Part shown: positions 8,566 through 17,576 of the stretch, piece after piece
Position numbering within the stretch: the stretch's first letter is position 1
How the letters are laid out: each line of letters begins with the position of its first letter
Source: an uncultured Campylobacter sp.
GTDB taxonomy: Bacteria > Campylobacterota > Campylobacteria > Campylobacterales > Campylobacteraceae
Direction: 5' to 3'
Assembly (NCBI RefSeq): GCF_938039205.1
Contig: NZ_CALHVM010000049.1
Location: 30,869-94,868 of the forward strand
DNA: 64,000 bases
Notes under the pieces: model-generated
Databases searched by the model: none
The model's input: only the letters and a program-made list of their open reading frames with translations
What the model was told of the DNA's origin: nothing
Position numbers and translations under genes: made by a program

Positions 8566-8871
8566 ATGAGAAAAATATTGATATTTTACGCTCTGGGTAC
8601 ACTGGCTTTAGGCGCTCAAAACGCATGCGAGGAGTACGTGAATCAAAGCAAAATTTACCTAAACGAGCTTTATGAAATAAAATCTAAGCAGCTAAAAGAC
8701 GATCCGCAGGCCTTTAGGCTCTTTGAGCTCAAATTTAGCGAGCTGCAAAAAGCTCAGGAGGGCCAAGCAGCGCTAATCATACAAAGCGGCGACGAGAAAT
8801 TTTGTGAGCGCGAATCGGCCAAGATAAAATCCATGTTAGATGAGATGAGAGCGGAAAAGGCGCAAAAGTAG
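8566..8871 (+). CDS. Small secreted protein, same architecture as the 7595-7867 product
   Basis: 101 residues: signal peptide (MRKILIFYALGTLALGAQNA), then a helical, charged chain with one Cys near the mature N-terminus (NACEEYVN) and one near the end (KFCERES). The overall plan (C-EEY near the start, long amphipathic helix, second Cys) matches the 90-residue protein upstream, so the two may be distant paralogues. AAAGGA lies 6 bp before the start. The 3' flank (8872-9082) has no gene. Confidence 0.7.
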   Translation: MRKILIFYALGTLALGAQNACEEYVNQSKIYLNELYEIKSKQLKDDPQAFRLFELKFSELQKAQEGQAALIIQSGDEKFCERESAKIKSMLDEMRAEKAQK

Positions 8872-9082
8872 GCGTTTGTATAGACAAATTTGAGTCGCTT
8901 TTGCCTAGCAAAGCCAAAAGCTCTACAATCAAATTTGAAACCCGCCAAACCTAGTCTGGCAAGCTTTTGAATGCAAATTTGACGTAGCCTGGCGCAATTA
9001 AAACCGCATGCTTACCAAATTTTGCAAACTAGTTTTAGCCAAATCATAAAAGCTCGTTTTGTCGCAGCCGCATAAAAGCACC

Positions 9083-9769
9083 CTAACTAGCGTTATTTAA
9101 ATCCCAATCTATCGGCGCTTTGCCGTGCTCGGCGAGATACAAATTCGCCTTTGAAAAGTGCCTGCAGCCAAAAAACGCGCCGCGTGCTAACGGGCTTGGA
9201 TGAGCCGCCGTTAGTACAAGGTGTTTGTTAGCGTCGATGAGAGGGATTTTGGCCTTAGCCGGGTTACCCCAGAGCATGAAAACGACGTTCTGGGCGCGTT
9301 CGCTAAGCTTCCTGATCGCAGCGTCCGTAAACTCCTGCCAGCCGAAATTCGAGTGCGAGTTAGCCTGTCCTGCACTAACGCTTAGCGTCGCATTTAGCAG
9401 TAGCACGCCCTGCTTCGCCCAGTAACTCAGATCGCCAGAGTTTGGCTCCGTTACGCCCAAATCGTCGCGGATTTCTTTGTAGATGTTGGCGAGGCTCGGC
9501 GGAATTTTAACGCCGTGCGGCACGGAGAAGCTTAGCCCCATCGCCTGACCCGCGCCGTGGTACGGGTCTTGGCCCAGGATCACGACTTTGACGGTATTGA
9601 ACGGCGTGAGATTAAAGGCGTTAAATATCAGCGCGTTTGGCGGATAGACCTCGCCGGTAGCCTTTGCGCGCAAGAAATTTTCCTTTATGCGGGCGAAATT
9701 TTCGCTCAAAAATTCATCTTTTAGCGCTTCTTTCCAACCCGCTTCGATTTGGATTTTGTCGATCTGCAT
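9083..9769 (-). CDS. ung: Uracil-DNA glycosylase
   Basis: 228-residue family-1 UDG that removes uracil from DNA to start base-excision repair. The catalytic water-activating motif GQDPYHG occurs near residue 66. The motif LLNATLSV and the C-terminal DNA-intercalation loop HPSPLA, followed by FFGCRHFSKAN, are all present. The length is typical. The gene is monocistronic, with divergent ybaK-like DNA on its 5' side. Confidence 0.95.
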   Translation of the reverse strand: MQIDKIQIEAGWKEALKDEFLSENFARIKENFLRAKATGEVYPPNALIFNAFNLTPFNTVKVVILGQDPYHGAGQAMGLSFSVPHGVKIPPSLANIYKEIRDDLGVTEPNSGDLSYWAKQGVLLLNATLSVSAGQANSHSNFGWQEFTDAAIRKLSERAQNVVFMLWGNPAKAKIPLIDANKHLVLTAAHPSPLARGAFFGCRHFSKANLYLAEHGKAPIDWDLNNAS

Positions 9770-9975
9770 GATTTTTCCTTTGTAAATTTGCTCTTTTTCT
9801 TTACGTTTATTTTAAGGCAAATTTACGAAATGATAGCCAAAAATATTTAAATTTAAGCGGCTCAAGATGTGGTCAAATTTAGATGCATTTAGCTTGTTAA
9901 ATTTCCAAAAAAGAGCAGGGCAGTTTTAAAAATTTGCTGTATAATTTAAACTAAATTTTAAATAAAGGAATAACG

Positions 9976-10464
9976 ATGTCCGAGCAAATTTTTGAGAAGC
10001 TAAAAGAGCTGCTAAGCGCGCAAAATGCAGACTTTCGCACCGTATCTCATGCGAGCGCCAAAACGTCGGCCGAGGTCGCCGTAGCGCGCGGAACGCAGCT
10101 AGGACAGGGCGCAAAGGCGCTCGTTTGCGCCATAAAAGGTGGCGGCGCCAAACGATATGTTTTGGCGGTACTGCCGGCGGATTATAAGGCTGATTTACAG
10201 CTCATCGCGCGCGCACTTGGCGGATCAAGAGCTAGCCTAGCAAGCCCCGACGAGGTCGCGAGGCTAACGGACTGCGTACCCGGCAGCGTTCCGCCCTTTA
10301 GCTTTTGCGAGGAGTTAGAGCTAATCGCCGATCCTAACTTATTTACGCGCTACGCCGAGCTTGCTTTTAACGCAGGCTTGCTAGATCATTCTATCATTTT
10401 AAATACGAAAGACTACGAACGTATCGCGCGGCCGAGATTGGTCAAATTTGCGATGACGGAGTAA
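9976..10464 (+). CDS. YbaK/EbsC-type aminoacyl-tRNA deacylase
   Basis: 162-residue member of the prolyl-tRNA-synthetase-associated editing-domain family (YbaK, ProX). These hydrolyse mischarged aminoacyl-tRNA such as Cys-tRNA(Pro). Recognised by HASAKTSAEVAVARGTQLGQGAKAL, the conserved lysine in CAIKGGG, and VPGSVPPFSF, the substrate-pocket loop. The ribosome site is AAAGGAAT. It is followed after 26 bp by an AT-rich unknown gene. Which tRNA it edits cannot be said. Confidence 0.85.
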   Translation: MSEQIFEKLKELLSAQNADFRTVSHASAKTSAEVAVARGTQLGQGAKALVCAIKGGGAKRYVLAVLPADYKADLQLIARALGGSRASLASPDEVARLTDCVPGSVPPFSFCEELELIADPNLFTRYAELAFNAGLLDHSIILNTKDYERIARPRLVKFAMTE

Positions 10465-10490
10465 GAAATTTAGTCTAAAAAGGATAAAAT

Positions 10491-12263
10491 TTGATCGAAA
10501 AAATACAGCAAACAACGATAACTAAAGATAATTTTTTGGGTATAAACTTGAACGAAATACTCAAAGACGCAAAATATTTTGACGATTACAGTTTTAAATT
10601 TGCGGACTTGTGCAAGGAAAATTTTAGAAATGGAAATTTAAAAGCGAGCAAGGTATTTTATTTATTAAGAAATGCTTGCTCTATGACTTTAAAACCCGGA
10701 AGCCTAAACGAGCCGTACGAAGCCGGGTGCATCTGGGGCAATGGCAGACCGGCAATATTGGATGATTTTACCGAGCAAGATTTGGAATTTTTCGAAAGTA
10801 TTTTGGATGAAATAACCGATTGCAGACTAAAATCAAGGATAGCCGATATTTTATGGATTTTAAAAAGTCCCAAAAATACTAAATTTTTAGAGATCGCCGC
10901 AAATGAGTACTCGAAAATATCTCTAGAGCCAAGCTCGCTAAATCAATTTAAGATAGATGCGTTTGAAAGAGCTATTAGACTATCGCAGCTATCTAAAATT
11001 ACAAAAAATCAATACGCCGAAATATCGAATAAAATTTTAGAATGTTTTAATAAGGCAGAACCGGCCGATAAATACTACTGCTTAAGGATGTCGTATTTAT
11101 TAGATATCGCTAAGCTAGACAAAAAACTGCAATCAAGCGTAGCTGAAAAATTAGAAAATTTTGCCGATACCTTTGCCAAAGAGGAAGAATTTATTGCAGC
11201 AATAGACTATTACCAAGAGTCGCAAAAATGGTATAGGAAGCTCGAAAATAGCCATAAAATAGCCGAAACTGCACTTAAAATAGCTAATATCTTAATAGAA
11301 AAAGCAAAAGGAAATGGCGCTATATCGTCAAAAATAGATCTAGAGCAAGCGCTAAAAGAGCTTAGAAGCGTTCCCAAAAAAGATAGAAATAGGCTAGGAA
11401 TCGATCAAAAAATAGACGAGATACGCGAGCTGATAGAGCAAAATAATCAAGATATCGGAAGTGAAATGAGCTTAATTGCTACCGATAAGATTGATATTTC
11501 ACGCTATCAAAATAATGCAAAGCTAGCAGTAAAAGGCAAGCAACTAACTGAAGCGATATTATGCCTAGCTAATATCACAGCAAATCCGCTATATGAAGAT
11601 ATCAAAAAGTCATCCGAGAGCATTTTAAAGGAGTCTCTGCTTTCAAATTTTATTACTCAAATTTACGTAGATACCGACGGAAGGAAACCATCGCAAATAA
11701 CGACAAAAGATGATCGATTAAAACATGAAATGTACCAGGAATACTATATACACGTCAAGTTGGCGGTAGACGGCAGTATACTGCCCGCATTTTGGCAAAT
11801 TTTAGAGGAACATAGAGTGCCTATACGCTTCATTTATGATATTTGCAGAAATTCTAGCACGGTTCCGGCTGGCAGGGCAGATATCTGGGCGCAAGGTTTA
11901 TATTACGGTTTTGACAGAGATTTTTTGGTTTCAAGTCATTTGCTGATACCTCAAATAGAGCATTTGACGAGAATTTTGCTACAACAAGAAAAAATTCCTA
12001 CGACTACTATCGATGAATACGGCGTAGAATCGGAAAAAAGCATAAACTCGCTTTTACAAGAACCAAAAATATATGAATTGCTCGGGAGAGATTTGACGGA
12101 AGAGCTAAAATTTCTACTAACGGAGCCGATGGGGCTAAACTACAGAAATAAAATATGTCACGGACTAGTCGGCGAATCTCCAAACGATGCCGATATTTAT
12201 ATTTGGTGGCTTTGCCTTAGGCTAGTGGTTAATAATTGTGTTTTATTCGGGGTTACTCGCTAG
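10491..12263 (+). CDS. DUF4209-domain protein with HEPN-like RNxxxHG motif
   Basis: 590 residues, almost wholly helical, no signal peptide or membrane segment. TTG start with AAAAGGA 6 bp upstream. Residues 400-590 fit DUF4209: the end has GLNYRNKICHGLVGE, the RNxxxHG motif that defines the family and also resembles the R-x4-6-H motif of HEPN ribonucleases. The N-terminal 400 residues look like helical repeats. The codon use is clearly more AT-rich than the YbaK gene before it, and it sits beside a tRNA-Ser gene, which suggests acquisition. A nuclease or defence role is a hypothesis only; no partner toxin, antitoxin or methylase gene is adjacent. Confidence 0.65.
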   Translation: MIEKIQQTTITKDNFLGINLNEILKDAKYFDDYSFKFADLCKENFRNGNLKASKVFYLLRNACSMTLKPGSLNEPYEAGCIWGNGRPAILDDFTEQDLEFFESILDEITDCRLKSRIADILWILKSPKNTKFLEIAANEYSKISLEPSSLNQFKIDAFERAIRLSQLSKITKNQYAEISNKILECFNKAEPADKYYCLRMSYLLDIAKLDKKLQSSVAEKLENFADTFAKEEEFIAAIDYYQESQKWYRKLENSHKIAETALKIANILIEKAKGNGAISSKIDLEQALKELRSVPKKDRNRLGIDQKIDEIRELIEQNNQDIGSEMSLIATDKIDISRYQNNAKLAVKGKQLTEAILCLANITANPLYEDIKKSSESILKESLLSNFITQIYVDTDGRKPSQITTKDDRLKHEMYQEYYIHVKLAVDGSILPAFWQILEEHRVPIRFIYDICRNSSTVPAGRADIWAQGLYYGFDRDFLVSSHLLIPQIEHLTRILLQQEKIPTTTIDEYGVESEKSINSLLQEPKIYELLGRDLTEELKFLLTEPMGLNYRNKICHGLVGESPNDADIYIWWLCLRLVVNNCVLFGVTR

Positions 12264-12387
12264 AATTTATTACTTTAACTGCAAATAATACACGCGATAA
12301 AATCAAAAAAAATTACTAAAATTTAAAAAAATACAACTAAAAGTTGGGGATACTCATATATTAGGAGTTAATACAATAATTAAATAG

Positions 12388-12477
12388 TGGCCGGGAGATA
12401 GGGATTCGAACCCCAGGAGGCTTTCACACCTCAACGGTTTTCAAGACCGCCGCTTTCGACCGCTCAGCCATCTCCCG
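12388..12477 (-). tRNA. tRNA-Ser (TGA)
   Basis: 90-nt tRNA with a long variable arm, 3' CCA encoded (TGG at 12388-12390 on plus), 7-bp acceptor stem CGGGAGA/TCTCCCG, and anticodon TGA in loop CTTGAAA. It lies 125 bp downstream of the low-GC DUF4209 gene. Confidence 0.95.
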
Positions 12478-12507
12478 TAAAAATATTTTGGCTAATTATA
12501 GCCAAAT

Positions 12508-12663
12508 TTATTCGGTTTTTTCCTTAACGTAGGAAGCGCCTTTGTTGACTTTTTCCTTTGACCATTCAACGGCGTTATTTGTGTCCTCTTTGGCTCCGCG
12601 CCAAGTATTTGAACAGCCAACCATAAACAAAGCGGCAGATAATAGCACTAGTAAATAACGCAT
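12508..12663 (-). CDS. Entericidin-like small lipoprotein (51 aa)
   Basis: Short ORF between two tRNA genes. It begins MRYLLVLLSAALFMVGCSN, a lipoprotein signal with lipobox MVGC. The mature chain (NTWRGAKEDTNNAVEWS onward) resembles the entericidin EcnA/EcnB family, whose members are tiny lipoproteins with an N-T-x-x-G-x-G/K-E-D pattern. A GGAG ribosome site precedes the ATG. Function in Campylobacter is unknown; the family is linked to cell-envelope stress in other bacteria. Confidence 0.75.
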   Translation of the reverse strand: MRYLLVLLSAALFMVGCSNTWRGAKEDTNNAVEWSKEKVNKGASYVKEKTE

Positions 12664-12682
12664 TTTCTCTCCTTATAATTTT

Positions 12683-12756
12683 TGGAGGCGACACCCGGAT
12701 TCGAACCGGGGATCAAAGCTTTGCAGGCTCATGCCTTACCACTTGGCTATGTCGCC
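12683..12756 (-). tRNA. tRNA-Cys (GCA)
   Basis: 74-nt cloverleaf with encoded CCA, acceptor GGCGACA/TGTCGCC, anticodon GCA in the loop between AGCCT and AAGCT, T-arm GGTTCGAATCC. Confidence 0.95.
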
Positions 12757-12766
12757 TAAAAGTCAA

Positions 12767-12853
12767 TGGTGCCCGAAACCGGACTTGAACCGGTACGGTA
12801 AAAATTACCGAGGGATTTTAAGTCCCTTGCGTCTACCATTCCGCCACCCGGGC
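12767..12853 (-). tRNA. tRNA-Leu (TAA)
   Basis: 87-nt tRNA with a long variable arm and encoded CCA. Acceptor GCCCGGG pairs with TTCGGGC through two G-U pairs; the anticodon loop CTTAAAA gives TAA. Confidence 0.95.
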
Positions 12854-12878
12854 AAAAATTCCCTAAATTTAAAACCGA

Positions 12879-12953
12879 TGGAGCGGGAAACGAGATTCGA
12901 ACTCGCGACCCCAACCTTGGCAAGGTTGTGCTCTACCCCTGAGCTATTCCCGC
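12879..12953 (-). tRNA. tRNA-Gly (GCC)
   Basis: 75-nt cloverleaf with encoded CCA, acceptor GCGGGAA/TTCCCGC, anticodon GCC flanked by the AACCT/AGGTT stem. Confidence 0.95.
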
Positions 12954-13053
12954 ATTTTGTTTGAAAAATGAGATTTTAGCTGATTTTTGCTTAAAATTTT
13001 ATTTTATTTCGTCAAATTTCAAAATTTCGTAAGATAAAAATGATATAATTCCA

Positions 13054-13059
13054 AAATCT
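13054..13059 (+). promoter_or_regulatory. -10 element of the tRNA-Ala gene
   Basis: TATAAT, 11 bp before the mature 5' end of tRNA-Ala in an AT-rich lead-in, as expected for a tRNA promoter. Confidence 0.55.
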
Positions 13060-13070
13060 TTTCGACAATT

Positions 13071-13146
<76 letters not shown>

Positions 13147-13284
13147 TCTTTAAATTTCTTCCCCAAATTTTACATCATCAAAAACTTTGATTAATTTATG
13201 TTTTATAGTTAATATCGCAACCTCTGAAAATAGTATTTTAAGCTTGCTTGTGTTAGTATCGGCAAAATTTAGTACGGGAAAAAG

Positions 13285-13980
13285 ATGCAAGATTACTCCG
13301 TTTTAGACGTTTTATCCAACAAAAAAGTCCTTTGTTTAGAGGATGAACCATATATATTAAAAAATATGATCGACTCTCTCGAGCTGTTTTTTGCCGAAGT
13401 AAAAGGCGTAAGCGACGGCATCGAGGCGCTAGATGAGGCTATGAGCGGTTCATACGACGCGCTCGTCCTAGACGTCAGCGTCCCGCACATGGACGGACTA
13501 GAGGTAGCCAAAAAGATCCGCTCTGCAAATCGCAAAATCCCGATCGTAATTATCTCAAGCCACACCGAGCAAGAGTACTTGTGGCGCGCAGTGGAGCTAA
13601 AGATCACGAGATATCTCTCAAAACCTTATGACAAAGACACTTTTATAAAGGCGCTAGAAGACGTCGCGATGGAGCTTATCGACCATACGCCGATGTTTAG
13701 TATCAACGACGACCTCAAATACGACTTTAGCAAAAAAATCATATATATAAAGGAAGAGGCCTGTCACCTCTCCAAAAGCGAGAGCAAGCTTTTGGAGTAT
13801 TTTTTAAACAACAAAAACCAGACGATCACTTACGAGCAGCTGTTTGACTACATGTGGGAATTTGAGCAGCCGACCAAAGAAGCCATCAAAACCATCGTAA
13901 AAGAGCTGCGCCGCAAGATCGGCAAGGACACGATCAAAAATTTATACGGCGTAGGATATCTATGTGAAGTCCAAATTTAA
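13285..13980 (+). CDS. mccR: OmpR/PhoB-type response regulator (MccR-like)
   Basis: 231 residues. The receiver domain (1-120) has the acidic pair in CLEDEPYIL, the phospho-acceptor Asp in LVLDVSVPHMDG, the Ser/Thr switch in IVIISSHT and Lys in LSKPYD. The winged-helix DNA-binding domain (140-231) has HLSKSESKLLEYFL and IKTIVKELRRKIGKDTI, then NLYGVGYLCE, the classic OmpR C-terminus. It overlaps the kinase gene by 17 nt and precedes mccA, so by position and by comparison with Wolinella succinogenes it should regulate sulfite respiration. No target repeat is identified by eye. Confidence 0.85.
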   Translation: MQDYSVLDVLSNKKVLCLEDEPYILKNMIDSLELFFAEVKGVSDGIEALDEAMSGSYDALVLDVSVPHMDGLEVAKKIRSANRKIPIVIISSHTEQEYLWRAVELKITRYLSKPYDKDTFIKALEDVAMELIDHTPMFSINDDLKYDFSKKIIYIKEEACHLSKSESKLLEYFLNNKNQTITYEQLFDYMWEFEQPTKEAIKTIVKELRRKIGKDTIKNLYGVGYLCEVQI

Positions 13981-15403
13981 ATTTATTATCCTACTGCTCG
14001 TCGTTTTATACGGCGCCATTACCGTTTTGGTTTTTAACTTTTACCGCGATCTTGCGCTAAAAGACGCCAAGCAGGAGGCCGTTTACGTGCTAGATGCGAT
14101 GAACGGCATACGCGACTACATCTCTACCGTCCAGCGCCCGCTCATAGATGAGCTAAAAGATCACGGCATCATAGACAAAGACCTTTTTGACCCCAGACTC
14201 ATGTCCTCATCCTACATCACGCGTCAAATTTACAAAATCCAGCTCGCCAAAAAAAACATAAACTACGACTACAGGCTAACGGCGACGAATCCGCTAAATC
14301 CCGAGCACGAAGGCACGGAGTTTGAAAATGAAATTTTAGAAGGGTTTAAAGAGGGCAAATACGAGGTCTACTCTGACGTAATCAAAGACCAAAACGCCTC
14401 ATACTTTTTCGTCGGCCTTCCTATCAAAAACTCCCACCCGTCATGCGTCGAATGTCACAACATAAACAGCGCGCCTAAAAAAATGCTCGAACAATACGGA
14501 AATTTAAATAATTTCGAGGGCAAAGTCGGCGACACGATAGCGATGGTGAGCTTTAAAATCCCGGTAAAAAGCATTTTGCTCTATCATAAACAAGAATTTA
14601 TCGTTAGCGGCGTGGCGATCACGGCGATATTTGCGGCGTTTTTATTTTTCGTTTATAAAATCCACAAAAGCAACGAAAAAACCAAGTTGCAAAACGAGCT
14701 TTTGATGATAAATCAAAGCCGCCTGGCCTCGATGGGCGAAATGATCGGAAATATCTCGCACCAGTGGCGCCAGCCTCTAGCGCAGATCAGCTCGACTCTG
14801 GTAAATTTGGAGCTTTACTCCGAGCGAGGCAAGCTAAGCGAACAGAGGCTAAAAGAGGCCATCGAGGAAGCAAACGAGCAGGTCAAATTTATGTCCAGCA
14901 CTATCGAGGATTTTAAAAATTTCTTTAATCCAAATATGCCAAAGAGCGAATTTGACGTAAAACAGGCCATAGAACAGGCTTGTAAAATTTTAAACGCGAC
15001 GCTCAAAAAGCACGTCATCGACGTAAAAGTCGAAATAAAAGAAAATTTTACGCTTTACGGCAACATAAACGAACTTATTCAAATTTTAATTAACATTATA
15101 AATAACGCCAAAGAAGCATTTTTAAACGCGCCGCAAGAGCGGGCGCAAGCAAACCGATGGCAAATTTTAATAACAGCCCTTTTGCAAAACGGAGAACGCG
15201 CGATAACGCTCGAAAATAACGCCGGCAATATAGATAAAGCGGTGATAAATAAAATTTTCAAGCCGCATTTTACTACGAAAAAATCAGGTAGCGGGCTTGG
15301 ACTATATATGAGCAAGGTAATAGCCGAAAAAAATAACGCCCGAATTTGCGCGCAAAATATAAATAACGGCGTAGTATTTACTATTAAATTTAAAAATTCA
15401 TAA
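13964..15403 (+). CDS. mccS: Sensor histidine kinase with heme-c periplasmic domain (MccS-like)
   Basis: 479 residues, GTG start inside the regulator gene. Transmembrane helix 1 lies near residues 7-27. The periplasmic sensor of about 185 residues is of the Tll0287-like (DUF3365) type and contains a CVECH heme-c attachment site at 161-165. Helix 2 is near 212-232. The kinase core has the H-box NISHQWRQPLAQ (His266), N-box NNAKEAF and G-box GSGLGLYMS. A covalent heme in the sensor suggests it detects redox state or a small ligand such as sulfite or a gas; that is inference. The position directly upstream of mccA supports MccS. Confidence 0.85.
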   Translation: MKSKFKFIILLLVVLYGAITVLVFNFYRDLALKDAKQEAVYVLDAMNGIRDYISTVQRPLIDELKDHGIIDKDLFDPRLMSSSYITRQIYKIQLAKKNINYDYRLTATNPLNPEHEGTEFENEILEGFKEGKYEVYSDVIKDQNASYFFVGLPIKNSHPSCVECHNINSAPKKMLEQYGNLNNFEGKVGDTIAMVSFKIPVKSILLYHKQEFIVSGVAITAIFAAFLFFVYKIHKSNEKTKLQNELLMINQSRLASMGEMIGNISHQWRQPLAQISSTLVNLELYSERGKLSEQRLKEAIEEANEQVKFMSSTIEDFKNFFNPNMPKSEFDVKQAIEQACKILNATLKKHVIDVKVEIKENFTLYGNINELIQILINIINNAKEAFLNAPQERAQANRWQILITALLQNGERAITLENNAGNIDKAVINKIFKPHFTTKKSGSGLGLYMSKVIAEKNNARICAQNINNGVVFTIKFKNS

Positions 15404-15500
15404 TTTATTAATATTCCCCTTTTTTCGCCCCCTTTTTACGATAGCATTATCAGTATGAAATCTTTTTGATTTTAGATCCAAAATTTATAAGGAGGGCGCA

Positions 15501-17567
15501 ATGAGGAATTTAAGTAAAACCTTATTAGGTTTGCTTATGGGCGTTAGCGTCTTCGCATCGCAAGCCTGTTGCGAAGAACACAACATGCAGATGTCTCAAC
15601 AAGCGCGAGACGTCATAGCAAACCCAAAAGGTACGCTTCAAAGTAGAGGCGTAATATCCTTGCAAGACTATATCGTAGAAGAGCAAGAGATGTATGAGTG
15701 GCTGTTTAAAAACCACCCGATTTTCACAAAATACGGCGGCAAAACAGTCGGTAAACTAGACGTTCACGACCGTGGACTTGAGTGGCTTGCCGAAGGTCAC
15801 GGCTTTGACATGTCAAAAGCTAGTAAAAGAGACGGCGGTAAAGGCTACAGCTCTATGATGTATAGGATACCTGCGGGTTCGTCTTTGCAGTTTCCTAACA
15901 AATTCGTAGGATCTGAAAAGTGCGGCGAGTGCCACCCTGCGCAGTACGAGGTATGGAGCAGATCGCGCCACGCCACTACTATCCGCTTCCCTGGCGAGCA
16001 CCCTGAGGTTAACAACAACCTAACCGATCCGGTATTTAGCCCAGACACTGCGTCCATCTTGCCTCAAGGTATTACTCCGGACGTTATTTATGCGACCGTC
16101 GGACACCTAAGAACCAAATTCGGCTACGTAGACGCGTGGTTGCTGCGAGGAACTTACCACGTAGAGGGCGGTTTGCTACGAGACGGCACCGGTCAGATCG
16201 TAGCAGGCGGTAACCAATTCCAAAGAACTTGGGCGCTAAATTTAACTCCTGAAACGGTTAAGAAAATCAAAGATTTCGTTCCTGATTTTCCGGAAACTCT
16301 AGCTGATTACGGCGATAACGGCGGATACGTCAGAGGTCTAGCCTCATACGCCGCTAAATACAAAAAGTCAATGTTCTTCCAAGCAAACGCTTCTTACTGC
16401 GAAGTTTGCCACCCGTTCAAATTTGACTTTAAAACCAAGAAAGAGTTCTATGCGGCTCTAGGTAATGCTAAAGAGCTTCAAAAACACACTATCTCTAAAG
16501 GCGTAAGCTGTGAGGAGTGTCACGGAGCCGGCGGTCACCTTGACGGAGCTACAAACTTTAGAACATCAAACTGCGAACGCTGTCACCAAAGATTTAACTA
16601 TAGCCCAGACCTAGCTAGAGCCAATCCTCTAAACCAAGGCAAGCTTGACCTATCTCTAAGCTCTAAATTTAAATCAATGGGACCAGGATGCGGATCTGAG
16701 GGTTCACAATCATACTTTACCGCTCACTACGATAAAGGTATGCGCTGCACCACTTGCCACGATCCTCACGATAACACAGGTCCGGTTGTAGGCGATAAGA
16801 CTATCAAGGGCGTAAACTATAACTCAGAGCAAGGCTACCTAAGTGCGCTTTACACCAAACCAAAAATCAGAAAAGATTGTCAAGATTGCCACAAAGAGCA
16901 AGCATATATCGCTTCTAGAGCCGATACGCACAAAGACAACACTTGCGCATCTTGCCACATGCCGTTCATGATGAGCTGCGAGAACTTCTATGCTATCCAG
17001 TTCCAAGACAACGCTGGATTTGATACTCAAAGAAGATCTCACATCTGGAAGATCGACGTAGATCCAGCTAGAAAATCTCTAGTTGCGGGCGACGCTGCTA
17101 AAGGACCAAGAGACGCTAAAGATTGGCACTTCCAAAGAGATAAAAACGGACATAACTTCGTTGACCTAATGTGGGCGTGCGCTAGAACGTCTTGGGCGGA
17201 TAAAGATATGCAAGATACTAAAGGCTGCCACAGCCCAGTACTATCTGAGCTAAAACCTACCCTACACTTCAAGAACCAAAAACAGGTTTACGACGAAGTA
17301 ATGGGATGGCAAACCCCTGTTAAAAACGACTTCTCTCAAGTCAAAATCGGTATCGAGGGACTTTACGCTATCTTAGAAACTAAGAAACTAAGCCCTAGCG
17401 ATAAGACAAGAGTTTATGAGCTAATCGAAAAAGCGCAAGACACAGTTGACTTGCTACAAAAAGACGGCTCATGGGGTATGCACGGCTTTAAATATACAAA
17501 ACAAAGACTCGACGCTTCTAAAGAGTACATCAAAGAAGCCCAAAGAATCATAAATAACAATTTATGA
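15501..17567 (+). CDS. mccA: Octaheme c cytochrome copper sulfite reductase MccA
   Basis: 688-residue periplasmic enzyme that reduces sulfite to sulfide with six electrons in W. succinogenes and relatives. A signal peptide precedes the mature chain. Seven CxxCH sites are at residues 141, 300, 337, 358, 416, 460 and 482. The eighth heme site is C560-x15-C576-H577, the unusual CX15CH motif known only in this family. Cys397 (GPGCGSE) and Cys493 (MSCENFY) are 96 residues apart, the same spacing as the two cysteines that bind the active-site Cu(I) in the Wolinella enzyme. The ribosome site AAGGAGGG is ideal and the gene is followed by a stable hairpin, both suggesting high expression. Confidence 0.96.
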   Translation: MRNLSKTLLGLLMGVSVFASQACCEEHNMQMSQQARDVIANPKGTLQSRGVISLQDYIVEEQEMYEWLFKNHPIFTKYGGKTVGKLDVHDRGLEWLAEGHGFDMSKASKRDGGKGYSSMMYRIPAGSSLQFPNKFVGSEKCGECHPAQYEVWSRSRHATTIRFPGEHPEVNNNLTDPVFSPDTASILPQGITPDVIYATVGHLRTKFGYVDAWLLRGTYHVEGGLLRDGTGQIVAGGNQFQRTWALNLTPETVKKIKDFVPDFPETLADYGDNGGYVRGLASYAAKYKKSMFFQANASYCEVCHPFKFDFKTKKEFYAALGNAKELQKHTISKGVSCEECHGAGGHLDGATNFRTSNCERCHQRFNYSPDLARANPLNQGKLDLSLSSKFKSMGPGCGSEGSQSYFTAHYDKGMRCTTCHDPHDNTGPVVGDKTIKGVNYNSEQGYLSALYTKPKIRKDCQDCHKEQAYIASRADTHKDNTCASCHMPFMMSCENFYAIQFQDNAGFDTQRRSHIWKIDVDPARKSLVAGDAAKGPRDAKDWHFQRDKNGHNFVDLMWACARTSWADKDMQDTKGCHSPVLSELKPTLHFKNQKQVYDEVMGWQTPVKNDFSQVKIGIEGLYAILETKKLSPSDKTRVYELIEKAQDTVDLLQKDGSWGMHGFKYTKQRLDASKEYIKEAQRIINNNL

Positions 17568-17576
17568 TGCGATTAC

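Noticed and set aside
12731..12964. Open frame of 77 codons on plus over the tRNA cluster
   Set aside because: It is the antisense of tRNA-Cys, tRNA-Leu and tRNA-Gly; the 'ERETRFELATP' type of protein is a known artefact of tRNA genes.
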